Assembly: GCA_937126915.1 (NCBI GenBank)
Contig: CAKZLM010000055.1
Span: forward strand, 1 to 39,248
Length of the DNA stretch: 39,248 nt
From: an uncultured Alphaproteobacteria bacterium
GTDB taxonomy: Bacteria > Pseudomonadota > Alphaproteobacteria > Sphingomonadales > SMXR01
Direction of reading: 5' to 3'
The notes beneath the pieces are model-generated. The model searched no databases. It was not told the origin of the DNA and saw only the letters and a program-made list of their open reading frames with translations. Position numbers and translations under genes: made by a program. Positions 15,162-23,799 of the stretch are shown piece after piece. Each line of letters begins with the position of its first letter. Position 1 is the first letter of the stretch.

Positions 15162-17185
15162 TGGTTGCTGAATTAGGACATTATTCTCTTATCCTTGCGC
15201 TTTTGATGGCTATTTTAACCGCCACCTTGCCGCTGTATGGTGCGGCCCGCGGTGATGGCCGTTTGATGTCGCTAGCCGGGCCTTTGAGCTATGGCTTATT
15301 TAGCTTTGCGGTCATTTCCTTTGGCGCTCTAACCTATGCTTATTGGGTGTCAGACTTTTCGATTTTAAATGTCGCCTTAAATTCTCATACTCAAAAACCG
15401 TGGCTATATAAAATCACTGGTGTGTGGGGTAATCATGAGGGATCCCTGCTGTTTTGGCTATTGATTCTTTCCCTTTTCGGTGCCTTGGTTGCATGGCGCG
15501 GCAAAAGCCTTACGTTGCGCTTTAAAGCGCGAGTTTTATCAGTACAAGCCATGGTCTCCATTGGCTTTTTACTTTTTATGCTATTAACCTCAAATCCCTT
15601 TTTACGCGCTGACCCAGCCCCCTTTGAGGGCAATGGTCTTAATCCCCTATTGCAGGACCCCGGTTTAGCCTTTCACCCACCGTTTTTATATTTGGGATAT
15701 GTAGGTTTTTCCATTTGTTTCAGCTTTGCCATCGCCGCCCTCATAGAAGGTGATGTCAGCCCGGTTTGGGCGCGCTGGGTACGACCTTGGACCCTACTAG
15801 CCTGGTCCTTCCTAACCATCGGTATCGCCTTGGGGTCATGGTGGGCCTATTACGAACTAGGCTGGGGTGGCTGGTGGTTTTGGGACCCCACTGAAAATGC
15901 CAGCTTTATGCCATGGCTGGCGGGCAGCGCGCTGCTTCATTCGGTTATTGTGGTTGAAAAGCGCGAAACTCTTAAAAGCTGGACTGTGCTTTTAGCCATC
16001 CTCACCTTCTCTATGTCTTTGCTTGGCACTTTTTTGGTGCGTTCTGGCGTTGTTACATCGGTGCATGCTTTTGCCAGTGATCCGGAACGGGGTGTCTTTA
16101 TTTTAGCTTTCCTTGCTCTCGTTATTGGCGGATCGCTAACGCTGTATGCCTTTAGGGCTGATAAATTAACCGCTGGCGGACACTTTAAAACCATCAGCCG
16201 TGAAGGCATGCTGGTCTTTAACAATCTCTTTATGGTCACCGCCTTGGCAACCGTGCTGTTCGGCACCCTTTACCCGATGTTTGTTGATGCTTTTTTGGGT
16301 GAGAAAATAACCGTTGGACCGCCGTATTTTGAGGCAACCTTTATCCCGCTTATGGTTCCTGTACTTATTGGCATGGCACTGGCACCCTTTATGCCATGGA
16401 AACGTGCCGATGCGATGCGCCTGGGTCAAAATATAAGAACTATTATTCTTATTGTGCCTATCTCGCTTGCTATTTATTTTATTTTGATCGGTGATTATAC
16501 CCCGCTATCGCTTATGGGCTTTTGCCTGGCTGGTTTTTTAGCGCTTTCTGTTTTCAAAGAATTGGCTGATCGCACCCAACTGCTGAAAGGTGATTTTCAA
16601 AAAAGCTGGAAGCGTCTGAAAGGCTTACCACGCGCACATTGGGGCATGATGATGGGGCACTTTGGCGTTGCGCTTATAACGTTGGCAATTACTGCTTCTG
16701 AAACCTACACCACTGAAAAACTCATCGTTATCAAACCCGGTGACAGCGTTGAGGTTTCTGATTATGTGTTTGAATTTGCCGGTTCCCGCCCTATTGCAGG
16801 GCCTAATTACACCGCCATTGAGGGCGGCTTTCGCGTCACCAAAGATGGCCAATTTATCACCACCCTATTACCGCAAGAACGCACCTATTGGTCACCATTT
16901 ATGCAAACCACCGAGGCTGGTATTCATTCCCTGATTAGCGGCGACCTTTACGCTGTATTAGGTGAGCCCGATGGTCAAAGCGGCTGGCAAGCGCGGCTCT
17001 ATTTTAAGCCCTTAATAAGTTGGATGTGGTGGGGTGCCTTTATTATGATGTTGGGTGGCTTTGTCAGTATGACTGATGGTCGCTTGCGGGTGGCATTGAG
17101 CAAAAAATCACAAAAATCGACCTTTGATGGTGGCTCTGATAGTGCACACGATAAATCATCCACCTTTGTGGAAGTTAAATCATGA
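15161..17185 (+). CDS. ccmF: CcmF, cytochrome c haem lyase
   Basis: CcmF, with CcmH and CcmI, attaches haem to apocytochrome c CXXCH motifs. It has 674 residues, near the usual 630-670, and about 15 membrane helices. Signatures include WGNHEGSLLFWL (about 88-99), the WWD motif GWGGWWFWDPTENASFMPWL (about 231-250) and the long C-terminal periplasmic region with AIEGGFRVTKDG. The ATG overlaps the ccmE stop by one base. It ends in an ATGA overlap with ccmG. No disruption was found. Confidence 0.97.
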   Translation: MVAELGHYSLILALLMAILTATLPLYGAARGDGRLMSLAGPLSYGLFSFAVISFGALTYAYWVSDFSILNVALNSHTQKPWLYKITGVWGNHEGSLLFWLLILSLFGALVAWRGKSLTLRFKARVLSVQAMVSIGFLLFMLLTSNPFLRADPAPFEGNGLNPLLQDPGLAFHPPFLYLGYVGFSICFSFAIAALIEGDVSPVWARWVRPWTLLAWSFLTIGIALGSWWAYYELGWGGWWFWDPTENASFMPWLAGSALLHSVIVVEKRETLKSWTVLLAILTFSMSLLGTFLVRSGVVTSVHAFASDPERGVFILAFLALVIGGSLTLYAFRADKLTAGGHFKTISREGMLVFNNLFMVTALATVLFGTLYPMFVDAFLGEKITVGPPYFEATFIPLMVPVLIGMALAPFMPWKRADAMRLGQNIRTIILIVPISLAIYFILIGDYTPLSLMGFCLAGFLALSVFKELADRTQLLKGDFQKSWKRLKGLPRAHWGMMMGHFGVALITLAITASETYTTEKLIVIKPGDSVEVSDYVFEFAGSRPIAGPNYTAIEGGFRVTKDGQFITTLLPQERTYWSPFMQTTEAGIHSLISGDLYAVLGEPDGQSGWQARLYFKPLISWMWWGAFIMMLGGFVSMTDGRLRVALSKKSQKSTFDGGSDSAHDKSSTFVEVKS

Positions 17186-17733
17186 TGCGCTTTCTTCCTC
17201 TTATTGTGTTTTCTCTTATTGCCACTGGATTGGGGATTGGCTTAACCTTGAAGCCAACAATCATTCCATCAGCCATGGTTGGTAAGCCACTACCACAATT
17301 TTCAGTCGCGCTTTTAAAGGATGGGGTCAGTGATGACGATAACAACCTCACCCACCGTGATTTTGCTGACGGCAAAACCCGTCTGCTGAATGTTTTTGCA
17401 AGTTGGTGTCAGCCTTGCCGCATTGAGCACCCCTTGCTGATGCAATTGGCTGCTGACGGTCATTTAATTGTGGGCATTGCCAGTAAAGACGACCCCACTG
17501 ACAGCCAAAAATTCCTTGATCAATTAGGGGACCCTTATAAAAATGTCGGTTTAGACCTTGATGGGCGGCTTGGAATTGCCATTGGTACGTCCGGCGTGCC
17601 CGAAACCTTTATCATTGATGGCAATGGCATGATTACCTATCAACACATTGGTTATATTGACACCTTAACCTTTAAACAAGAAATTTTGCCCCGCCTTGAA
17701 GCCGCTAAACACGCAACAGGGGGGCAAGAATGA
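17182..17733 (+). CDS. ccmG: CcmG/DsbE, thiol:disulphide oxidoreductase
   Basis: CcmG is a membrane-anchored thioredoxin-like protein that reduces apocytochrome c or CcmH in the periplasm. Of 183 residues, 1-25 form the membrane anchor. The active site ASWCQPCRIEHP has Cys76 and Cys79. The acidic-pocket part of the fold and the cis-proline loop GVPETFIIDG (about 138) follow. The start overlaps the ccmF stop by 4 nt (ATGA) and the stop overlaps ccmH by 4 nt, so translation is coupled on both sides. Other membrane-anchored thioredoxins look similar, but the operon position settles the call. Confidence 0.95.
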   Translation: MMRFLPLIVFSLIATGLGIGLTLKPTIIPSAMVGKPLPQFSVALLKDGVSDDDNNLTHRDFADGKTRLLNVFASWCQPCRIEHPLLMQLAADGHLIVGIASKDDPTDSQKFLDQLGDPYKNVGLDLDGRLGIAIGTSGVPETFIIDGNGMITYQHIGYIDTLTFKQEILPRLEAAKHATGGQE

Positions 17734-18290
17734 TGACTTACACCTATGTGAACAGCTCTTTATCCAGTAAAACTGCTGTCTTCTCAGTTATCGGTGCCTT
17801 GTTGTTGTTTTTTGTGGCCCTGACCCTGCTAGTGCCGCAATCGGTCAATGCGCAGGGCCTTAAGGTTTTAGAAGAAAAACCTCTACCCGATGCTGAAATG
17901 GAACAGCGGGCTCGCACCTATATGAAGGGCATACGCTGTTTGGTGTGTCAAAATCAAGCGATTGAAGAATCAGATGCTGATATGGCGCGCGATTTACGTA
18001 TTCTCATCCGTGAGCGTTTTGCCAATGGTGAAACTGAAGCGCAAATTAGCGCCTATTTGGTGGAGCGTTATGGCGATTGGATCCTCATGAACCCACCGCT
18101 TTCTAGTAAAACATGGTTGCTTTGGTCTGCACCTTTCTTGATCTTTCTCTTGGCCCTAACCATTGTTTGGCTGAGACGAAAAGAGACGAAAGCTTTGGTA
18201 GCGAAGGGGCAAAACATGCCCCAAACACAGCTTAGTGCCGAGGAGAAAAAGCGCTTAACAGACATTTTAAATCAAGGAGATAATACATGA
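17730..18290 (+). CDS. ccmH: CcmH, apocytochrome c thiol reductase (CcmL type)
   Basis: CcmH keeps or delivers apocytochrome cysteines in reduced form beside CcmF. The 186-residue protein has an N-terminal hydrophobic signal/anchor (about 15-40), the motif IRCLVCQNQAIEES with Cys70 and Cys73 (consensus LRCxxCQNQ), the three-helix bundle, and a C-terminal membrane helix (about 128-148) followed by RRKE. This is the single-domain form; the TPR part is encoded separately as CcmI. It overlaps ccmG and ccmI by 4 nt each. Confidence 0.96.
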   Translation: MMTYTYVNSSLSSKTAVFSVIGALLLFFVALTLLVPQSVNAQGLKVLEEKPLPDAEMEQRARTYMKGIRCLVCQNQAIEESDADMARDLRILIRERFANGETEAQISAYLVERYGDWILMNPPLSSKTWLLWSAPFLIFLLALTIVWLRRKETKALVAKGQNMPQTQLSAEEKKRLTDILNQGDNT

Positions 18291-19459
18291 TTTGGCTTAT
18301 CCTTCTTGGTTTAACCGTCTTTGCTTTGGCGTGGGTTATTGTTCCTACACTTTCGTACAAGAATAATAGTTCTGATGCGCAGGCCAATGCCCGACAATTG
18401 TATCATGATCAAATCACCGCCCTTGAAACTGATGTCAAGGAAGGGCTGATTGACCCTGAAGAAGCACAAAGTGCACGACTTGAAATTCAACGCCGACTTC
18501 TTCGTATCAGCGCTCAAACCAGCAACACATCAGCAGCCCATAAACAATCTAAACTTAGTTTAACAAGCTTATTAGTCGTTTGTATGCTTGGTATTGCGGC
18601 CGCCTTTGGGTTTTACTGGTCAATTGGAAAACCCGGTTTAGAAGGCATGCGGCCAGAAGCCACAATGGCCGCCAAAGAACTGCAAAATAATGCTGATTTA
18701 TCCACTCAGTTAAAGCAATTAACCAGCCACTTGGACAGCAACCCTAATGACAAAGAGGGGTGGCGGCTGATGGCGTCAATTACGGCGCAAACTGGTCAAT
18801 TCCAAGACGCCGCAAATGCTTACGGTCAATTAGCACGGCTGGAAAGTGAAAATGCCGATTGGTGGATCTTGCAGGCGGAAAGCCTTATTCGTCTTGCCCG
18901 TGGTCAAGTAACCCCTGCGGCGCGCTATAGCCTGCAAACAGGCTTAATGCAGAACCCTGAACACCCCGCTGGACGCTTTTATTTGGGTCAGGCGCTGGCG
19001 CAAGATAATAACCATCAAGGTGCCCTAGAGGTATGGCAAGGGCTAAAAGATGTTAGCAAGCCCAACGCGCCATGGATGCGAGCTTTAAATGCCCGCATGG
19101 CACAATCGCGCGAGATACTGGGAATTGAAACGCCGCAAGAGGCAGCACCAGACCTGGGCGATAGTAATTCTGATGCTGCTTCTGGAGATAACAGCTCCAA
19201 TACACCTAATACCAATGGCGCACCCGTTCAATTTAGCGAAGAACAGCTAACCATGATCCGTGGCATGGTCTCTGGCCTCGATCAACGATTACAAACAGAA
19301 GGGGGCAGCCTAGAAGAATGGTTAAGACTAGCCCAATCATACATGGTCTTGGACGATCGCGCCGGTGCGGTTCGTGCTTTGGAGGGGGCTTTACCACTGG
19401 CAGATGAAAATTTAGCAGCGGAAATTCGCGCCCAGATCACAAAATTGAAAACCCCTTAA
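18287..19459 (+). CDS. ccmI: CcmI/CycH, apocytochrome c chaperone with TPR domain
   Basis: CcmI binds the C-terminus of apocytochromes c and holds them for CcmF/H. It has 390 residues. A first membrane helix (about 1-20), a cytoplasmic helical loop rich in charged residues (DQITALETDVKEGLIDPEEA), and a second helix (about 93-113) come first, followed by a periplasmic TPR region (about 140-260). A Ser/Asn/Asp-rich linker (about 285-305) leads to a last TPR-like segment (LRLAQSYMVLDDRAGAVRAL). It closes the ccm operon. No terminator hairpin was seen after the stop; a new promoter begins 8 nt later. Confidence 0.93.
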   Translation: MIWLILLGLTVFALAWVIVPTLSYKNNSSDAQANARQLYHDQITALETDVKEGLIDPEEAQSARLEIQRRLLRISAQTSNTSAAHKQSKLSLTSLLVVCMLGIAAAFGFYWSIGKPGLEGMRPEATMAAKELQNNADLSTQLKQLTSHLDSNPNDKEGWRLMASITAQTGQFQDAANAYGQLARLESENADWWILQAESLIRLARGQVTPAARYSLQTGLMQNPEHPAGRFYLGQALAQDNNHQGALEVWQGLKDVSKPNAPWMRALNARMAQSREILGIETPQEAAPDLGDSNSDAASGDNSSNTPNTNGAPVQFSEEQLTMIRGMVSGLDQRLQTEGGSLEEWLRLAQSYMVLDDRAGAVRALEGALPLADENLAAEIRAQITKLKTP

Positions 19460-19466
19460 AAATAAT

Positions 19467-19495
19467 TTGGAAAATATGCCCAAAGTCGGTATAAT
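19467..19495 (+). promoter_or_regulatory. Strong sigma-70-type promoter
   Basis: TTGGAA (19467-19472), exactly 17 nt, then a perfect TATAAT (19490-19495). Transcription would begin near 19502 and give a 5' leader of about 170 nt before the orphan gene at 19671. The leader is AT-rich, with no strong hairpin that I could find. Confidence 0.65.
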
Positions 19496-19670
19496 TTTAT
19501 CTATCGTTAATAAAATAATAACAATTTAACGGTAAAACAAATGTCAGGGGTATTCCCACCAAAATAAACAAATAAAAGACAGACTTTAAGACGGACAGAC
19601 GCAATATCGAGCCTGAAGAAATCTGGTTTGCAAGCATCAGAACGTTTTAAATAATAGGACAAGTGACGTT

Positions 19671-20021
19671 ATGGACATTAAGTCTGGTAGTAACTCACTG
19701 ATTCAGGCCCAGAATGTTGGTAAGAACAAGCCAGCCAAAAATGCCATCAGTGAGCAAATTAGCAAGAACCGAACCGCTGATATGGAAGCACGCAACGCCG
19801 CCTTAAACGGCAAAATGCAAGCCACCAAAGCAGGGTCAATTCTCAAACAACCCCAGCAAAAGATTGAAAAGTCTTCAAGCCAGCAAGAATTACAAGCTGC
19901 CCTTGAACGCGCCCGCAATAAAGACGTTAGCCTTTTCGATCGTGAAGCACCAGGTGTTGGAAGAGGCGGTAGCAAACCTGCTTTCAAAAAGTTAGGGCAA
20001 ATCCTCGATATTCGTATCTAA
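19671..20021 (+). CDS. Small orphan protein, polar and probably cytoplasmic
   Basis: I do not recognise this 116-residue protein. It is basic and polar with no signal peptide or membrane helix. The N-terminal half is Asn/Lys/Gln-rich (SLIQAQNVGKNKPAKNAISE), the middle is likely helical (QELQAALERARNKDVSLFD), and the end is Gly-rich then hydrophobic (GVGRGGSKPAFKKLGQILDI). A short hydrophobic carboxy end after a disordered body often marks a docking peptide; this is inference. It has a near-consensus promoter at 19467 and AGGAC about 10 nt before the ATG, which supports it as a real gene. It stands alone between ccmI and a Nudix gene. Confidence 0.75.
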   Translation: MDIKSGSNSLIQAQNVGKNKPAKNAISEQISKNRTADMEARNAALNGKMQATKAGSILKQPQQKIEKSSSQQELQAALERARNKDVSLFDREAPGVGRGGSKPAFKKLGQILDIRI

Positions 20022-20323
20022 TAAACCTAACCCTTTTGAAAAGCCGCGTTTCACCCTCCACTCTCGTCAAAAATAGTTTTTTGACGGCTAAAGTCGCGCA
20101 AAATCCTTCAATAAAAGAACATTTATTCTGATTCTCATAATGACCGCATAACTGGCTGTTTTCATTATATTTTTAAAGGTTATCCACACGTATATTTTAT
20201 GAACCACAATGCCGTCGTGGTTTTTGCCCCAATATGCACCTATGACGCCTTTTGTTTTCCTCTCGACAGCCACGGTCTTTCTTGGTTAGATTGTTTGGCA
20301 AGGAAAGGGAGGTTTTTAGCGCC
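20022..20323. other. Intergenic region before the Nudix gene
   Basis: This 302-base region has a long AT-rich palindrome (20065-20086) shortly after the orphan gene, and otherwise no recognised element. No gene was called; the Nudix frame is open from a TTG at 20252 but translation more likely starts at 20324. Confidence 0.45.
20065..20086. repeat. Palindrome CGTCAAAAA-TAGT-TTTTTGACG
   Basis: The 9-bp arms are perfect with a 4-nt centre. It lies 44 nt after the orphan gene stop. The arms are AT-rich apart from CGTC ends, so it is a weak terminator in either direction or a protein binding site. Confidence 0.6.
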
Positions 20324-20899
20324 ATGAGCGACGCTGATTATAATAATTTTGACAAGTTTGAAAAAAAGATCCCCACAGGTGATGATCGCGAACGATTAGT
20401 TTGTGGCGACTGTGGCTTCATTCACTATCAAAATCCCAAAATTGTTGTAGGACTGGTGCCGCGCTTTGGGGACAAAATTTTGCTATGCCGCCGCGCTATT
20501 AACCCACGTAAAGGCTTTTGGACCATTCCCGCTGGTTTTATGGAAAATGGCGAAACCACCGGCGATGGGGCGCTGCGTGAAGCATGGGAAGAAGCAGGCA
20601 TCAAACCCCAACTGGGCAGCTTATTAGCGGTTTACAGCATTACCCGCATTTCGCAGGTTCATATTTTTTATAAAGCAACACTGGATAGCGATACCGTCTC
20701 CCCCGGCCCCGAAAGCCTTGAGGTCAAGCTATTTAACTGGGAAGATATTCCGTGGAATGATTTAGCCTTCCCAACCGTACATTGGGTCTTAAACCATGCG
20801 CGCCAAACATGGGATGAACCAACCCCCGCCCCCTTTACCGAAGCCCCAAAAGACTGGGACTTTCATAGATGGTACGGCGACCCACCACCCTCGAAATGA
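20324..20899 (+). CDS. Nudix hydrolase with N-terminal zinc-ribbon-like motif
   Basis: Nudix enzymes cleave nucleoside diphosphates linked to another moiety. The protein has 191 residues from the ATG at 20324, which follows GGGAGG by 11 nt. [13 protein letters not shown] motif (about 27-38) resembles the zinc-ribbon half seen before Nudix domains of the NudC/ADP-ribose pyrophosphatase sort. The Nudix box [20 protein letters not shown] followed by AGI (about 71-93) is complete (G-x5-E-x7-REUxEExGU). The C-terminal end ([13 protein letters not shown]) is family-specific to my eye but not assigned. The substrate is unknown. It converges on yciB with only a 3-nt gap. Confidence 0.92.
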   Translation: MSDADYNNFDKFEKKIPTGDDRERLVCGDCGFIHYQNPKIVVGLVPRFGDKILLCRRAINPRKGFWTIPAGFMENGETTGDGALREAWEEAGIKPQLGSLLAVYSITRISQVHIFYKATLDSDTVSPGPESLEVKLFNWEDIPWNDLAFPTVHWVLNHARQTWDEPTPAPFTEAPKDWDFHRWYGDPPPSK

Positions 20900-20902
20900 T
20901 GA

Positions 20903-21532
20903 TCAGTCTTTTACTTTTTCTGAACTTTCACCCTCAGTACTACCTTCAGGGATTTGATATTTCATCAAAACTGGGGTTTGGGCCATGGCAAAAATGAAGG
21001 TGATGATGGTAAAGCCAAAGGCTTTAAAGCTGACCCATGTATCGGTGGAAAAGGAACGCCAGACAAATTCGTTAATAAGCGCCATCGCAAGGAAGAAAAC
21101 AATCCAATTGCGATTCATTATTTGCCATCCGCGTTCATGCATCGGTGGAAAAGCAGCCCCCATCACGGTTTTTAGCAATATTTTACCGCGTAACTGCCCC
21201 ACCAAAAGAATGATCGCAAACATGGCATTAATGATGGTGGGCTTAATTTTGATAAAGCGTTCATCATCCAAATAAAGCGTTAAACCACCAAAAACCGCAA
21301 CTAACACCGCCGTAACCCACAGCATAACAGGGATATGGCCGTGCAATCGCCAAGATAAAAACATCACCACAGGCATCAGAGCCATAAAAATGGCCGTAGC
21401 AGTCATGATACCAAATTGGCTGTTGGCAATGAAAAACACCACCAAGGGACCAAGATCAAGACCCAATTTTACCCAAGGGTTTGGATTAGGATTTGGATTT
21501 GGATTATCTTTTGCTGCTGATTGCTCGCTCAT
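20903..21532 (-). CDS. yciB: YciB/IspZ-family inner-membrane septation protein
   Basis: YciB (septation protein A) is an inner-membrane protein linked to cell envelope integrity and division. The 209-residue protein from the ATG at 21532 has five or six helices and the family motifs GLDLGPLVVFFIAN (about 24-37), FIKIKPTIINAMFA (about 93-106) and NRNWIVFFLAMALINEFVW (about 140-158). It differs at the N-terminus: an (NP)5 run encoded by a degenerate hexanucleotide repeat. The C-terminal tail is acidic. It follows ftsY by 21 nt on the same strand, the usual alphaproteobacterial order. Confidence 0.93.
   Translation of the reverse strand: MSEQSAAKDNPNPNPNPNPWVKLGLDLGPLVVFFIANSQFGIMTATAIFMALMPVVMFLSWRLHGHIPVMLWVTAVLVAVFGGLTLYLDDERFIKIKPTIINAMFAIILLVGQLRGKILLKTVMGAAFPPMHERGWQIMNRNWIVFFLAMALINEFVWRSFSTDTWVSFKAFGFTIITFIFAMAQTPVLMKYQIPEGSTEGESSEKVKD
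21479..21506 (-). repeat. Hexanucleotide repeat encoding (Asn-Pro)5 in yciB
   Basis: On the minus strand AATCCA/AATCCT-type hexamers repeat in tandem and encode Asn-Pro pairs ahead of the first membrane helix of YciB. Hexamer gain or loss would keep the frame. Confidence 0.8.
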
Positions 21533-21553
21533 CAAATTCTTTCTTTTATCATT

Positions 21554-22486
21554 TTAATCGTCGCTAAGGCCGGCCAGTGACTTGGCAAATTCATTGGGGT
21601 CAAAGGGCTGCAAGTCATCAATACCCTCACCCACACCAATGGCATGAATGGGCAATTGGAACTTTTCAGCACAAGCCACCAATACGCCACCACGGGCGCT
21701 GCCGTCTAATTTGGTCATGATTAAACCACTGACGTCTGCGGCATCCAAAAACACTTCGCACTGGTTAACCGCGTTTTGTCCGGTGGTCGCATCCAATACC
21801 AGCAAGGTGTTATGCGGCGCGGTTTCATCTTTCTTTTTGATGATACGCACAACCTTTTTCAATTCTTCCATCAGCTCTGCTTTGTTTTGCAGGCGACCAG
21901 CGGTATCAATCATCAAAATATCAATATTTTCATTTTGGGCGCGCTCAATAGCCTCAAACGCAACTGAGGCTGCATCACCGCCCTCACGGCCAGCCACAAC
22001 AGGCACATCACTGCGCTCGCCCCAAACCACCAATTGCTGAATGGCAGCCGCACGGAAGGTGTCACCCGCCGCCAACATCACGCGTTTGCCTTGGGCCTTA
22101 AACTTTTTGGCCAGCTTGCCAATGGTGGTGGTTTTGCCGGTGCCATTAACACCCACCATCAATATAATATGGGGTTTATGACCACTTTCAATGTTCAAAG
22201 GTTCGGCAACGGGGGTCAGGATTTTAGACACCTCCTCAGCCAGCACTTGACGAACTTCATCGGCTTCAATTTCTTTATCATATTTATTTTTAGCAAGGGT
22301 TTCGGTAACACGGGCCGCAGTTTTTAACCCCAAATCTGCCGAGATCAGGAGATCTTCCAATTCTTCCAGCGTGTCATCATCCAGCTTGCGCTTATTGAAA
22401 ATATCACTAATGCCGCCTGAAATGGCGTCTTTTGATTTTTTGAGGCCCTCTTTCAGGCGCTGAAACCAGCTTTTATTCTCAGCCAT
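21554..22486 (-). CDS. ftsY: FtsY, SRP receptor GTPase
   Basis: FtsY receives ribosome-SRP complexes at the membrane. The 310-residue form has only a short, basic amphipathic start (NKSWFQRLKEGLKKSKDAI) instead of the long acidic A domain of E. coli; such short FtsY is normal in alphaproteobacteria. The NG domain is complete: GVNGTGKTTTIGKLAKK (about 112-128), DTFRAAAIQQL, DTAGRLQNK (about 190), TKLDGSARGG (about 255) and GVGEGIDDLQPFD near the end. The ATG at 22486 overlaps the mtaB 3' end by 8 nt, so the genes are probably coupled. Its SRP partner ffh is about 19 kb away. Confidence 0.97.
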   Translation of the reverse strand: MAENKSWFQRLKEGLKKSKDAISGGISDIFNKRKLDDDTLEELEDLLISADLGLKTAARVTETLAKNKYDKEIEADEVRQVLAEEVSKILTPVAEPLNIESGHKPHIILMVGVNGTGKTTTIGKLAKKFKAQGKRVMLAAGDTFRAAAIQQLVVWGERSDVPVVAGREGGDAASVAFEAIERAQNENIDILMIDTAGRLQNKAELMEELKKVVRIIKKKDETAPHNTLLVLDATTGQNAVNQCEVFLDAADVSGLIMTKLDGSARGGVLVACAEKFQLPIHAIGVGEGIDDLQPFDPNEFAKSLAGLSDD

Positions 22487-23786
22487 CAACCAAAGTTCCT
22501 TCTAGGGCTTTATCACCATTATGATTTAGCGTCATTGCATAAATTTGCCCTGCTTGTAACGCACCATCAGGCATATCAGCAATGGAAATTTTTACGGGCG
22601 CAAATTCTTCCGTATGGCCGGTGGCAAATCCTTTTTTGCCAACCCGCTCAATCAAAACATTGGCGGTGCTGCCTGATAGCGTTTGAAACAACGCCTCAAC
22701 CGCTTCTTCGCCTTTAGCTCTTAAGCGGGCAGCACGCTCTTTGCGCACATCTTTGGTAACCTTAGGCATACGGGCAGCGGGGGTTCCCTCGCGTTCAGAA
22801 TAGGGGAAAACATGAAGCCAAGTTAGACCGCATTCATCCACCAAATTAAGCGACTGCTGGAACATTTCCTCAGTTTCCGTCGGAAAGCCCGTAATAATAT
22901 CTGCCCCAAAGGTGACATTGGGGCGAATGCGGCGCACCATTTGGCAAAACCGAATGGCGTCTTCACGGCTGTGGCGGCGCTTCATTCGCTTTAAGATCAT
23001 ATTGTCGCCCGCTTGCAAACTGAGATGCAAATGCGGCATCAGGCGAGGTTCATGTAAAATAACATCAACCAAATCTTTGTCTTGCTCAATCTCGATGGAA
23101 TCAATCGATGAAATACGCAAACGCGCCAACTCTGGCACCGCTTTTAAGACCGATTTAATCATTGACCCCAAACTTGGCTTGCCAGGAAGGTCTGGCCCGT
23201 ACGAGGTAATATCAACCCCCGTTAGCACAACCTCACGGTAGCCGTTTTCAACCAGCTTTTTCACCTGTGTCACAACCTCACCTGCAGGAACAGATCGGCT
23301 GTTACCACGGCCATAAGGAATGATGCAAAAAGTGCAGCGGTGATCACAGCCATTTTGAACCTGAACAAAGGCACGGGCGCGGCCTTCAAGGCCGTCAATC
23401 ATATGGCCTGCCGTTTCTTTAACCGACATAATGTCGTTCACCATCACCCGCTCATGATTATTTTTAGCAAGGTCAGTCCAGCTTTCACCTTGTAATTTTT
23501 CATCATTACCCAGCACCACGTCAATTTCATCCATGGCTTCAAATTCTGCTGGATTAATTTGCGCGGCACAGCCGGTTACAATGATATGGGCCTCAGGATT
23601 ATCGCGTTTGGCACGGCGAATGGCTTGACGCGCTTGACGGGTTGCTTCAGCAGTCACGGCACAGGTGTTAAAGATAATGCTGTTGTTTAAGCCAGCCTCT
23701 TCGGCGTGCGTGCGCATAACTTCAGACTCAAAACTATTGAGCCTGCAGCCAAAGGTCACTAATTCTGGCTTATGATCTTTCACCAT
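22479..23786 (-). CDS. mtaB: MtaB, tRNA ct6A37/t6A37 methylthiotransferase (radical SAM)
   Basis: MtaB adds a methylthio group to t6A37 of ANN-decoding tRNAs. The 435-residue protein has the three domains of methylthiotransferases. The N-terminal UPF0004 domain carries Cys14 (FGCRLNSFES), a Cys near 42 (FNTCAVT) and one near 73 (VTGCAAQ) for the second cluster. The radical SAM core has CDHRCTFC (Cys147, 151, 154), then a C-terminal TRAM-like part. FGCRLN and NTCAVT point to the MtaB branch rather than MiaB or RimO. It lies 13 nt after dapF and overlaps ftsY by 8 nt, a conserved alphaproteobacterial cluster. Confidence 0.95.
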   Translation of the reverse strand: MVKDHKPELVTFGCRLNSFESEVMRTHAEEAGLNNSIIFNTCAVTAEATRQARQAIRRAKRDNPEAHIIVTGCAAQINPAEFEAMDEIDVVLGNDEKLQGESWTDLAKNNHERVMVNDIMSVKETAGHMIDGLEGRARAFVQVQNGCDHRCTFCIIPYGRGNSRSVPAGEVVTQVKKLVENGYREVVLTGVDITSYGPDLPGKPSLGSMIKSVLKAVPELARLRISSIDSIEIEQDKDLVDVILHEPRLMPHLHLSLQAGDNMILKRMKRRHSREDAIRFCQMVRRIRPNVTFGADIITGFPTETEEMFQQSLNLVDECGLTWLHVFPYSEREGTPAARMPKVTKDVRKERAARLRAKGEEAVEALFQTLSGSTANVLIERVGKKGFATGHTEEFAPVKISIADMPDGALQAGQIYAMTLNHNGDKALEGTLVDG

Positions 23787-23799
23787 TTATCAGATCTTT

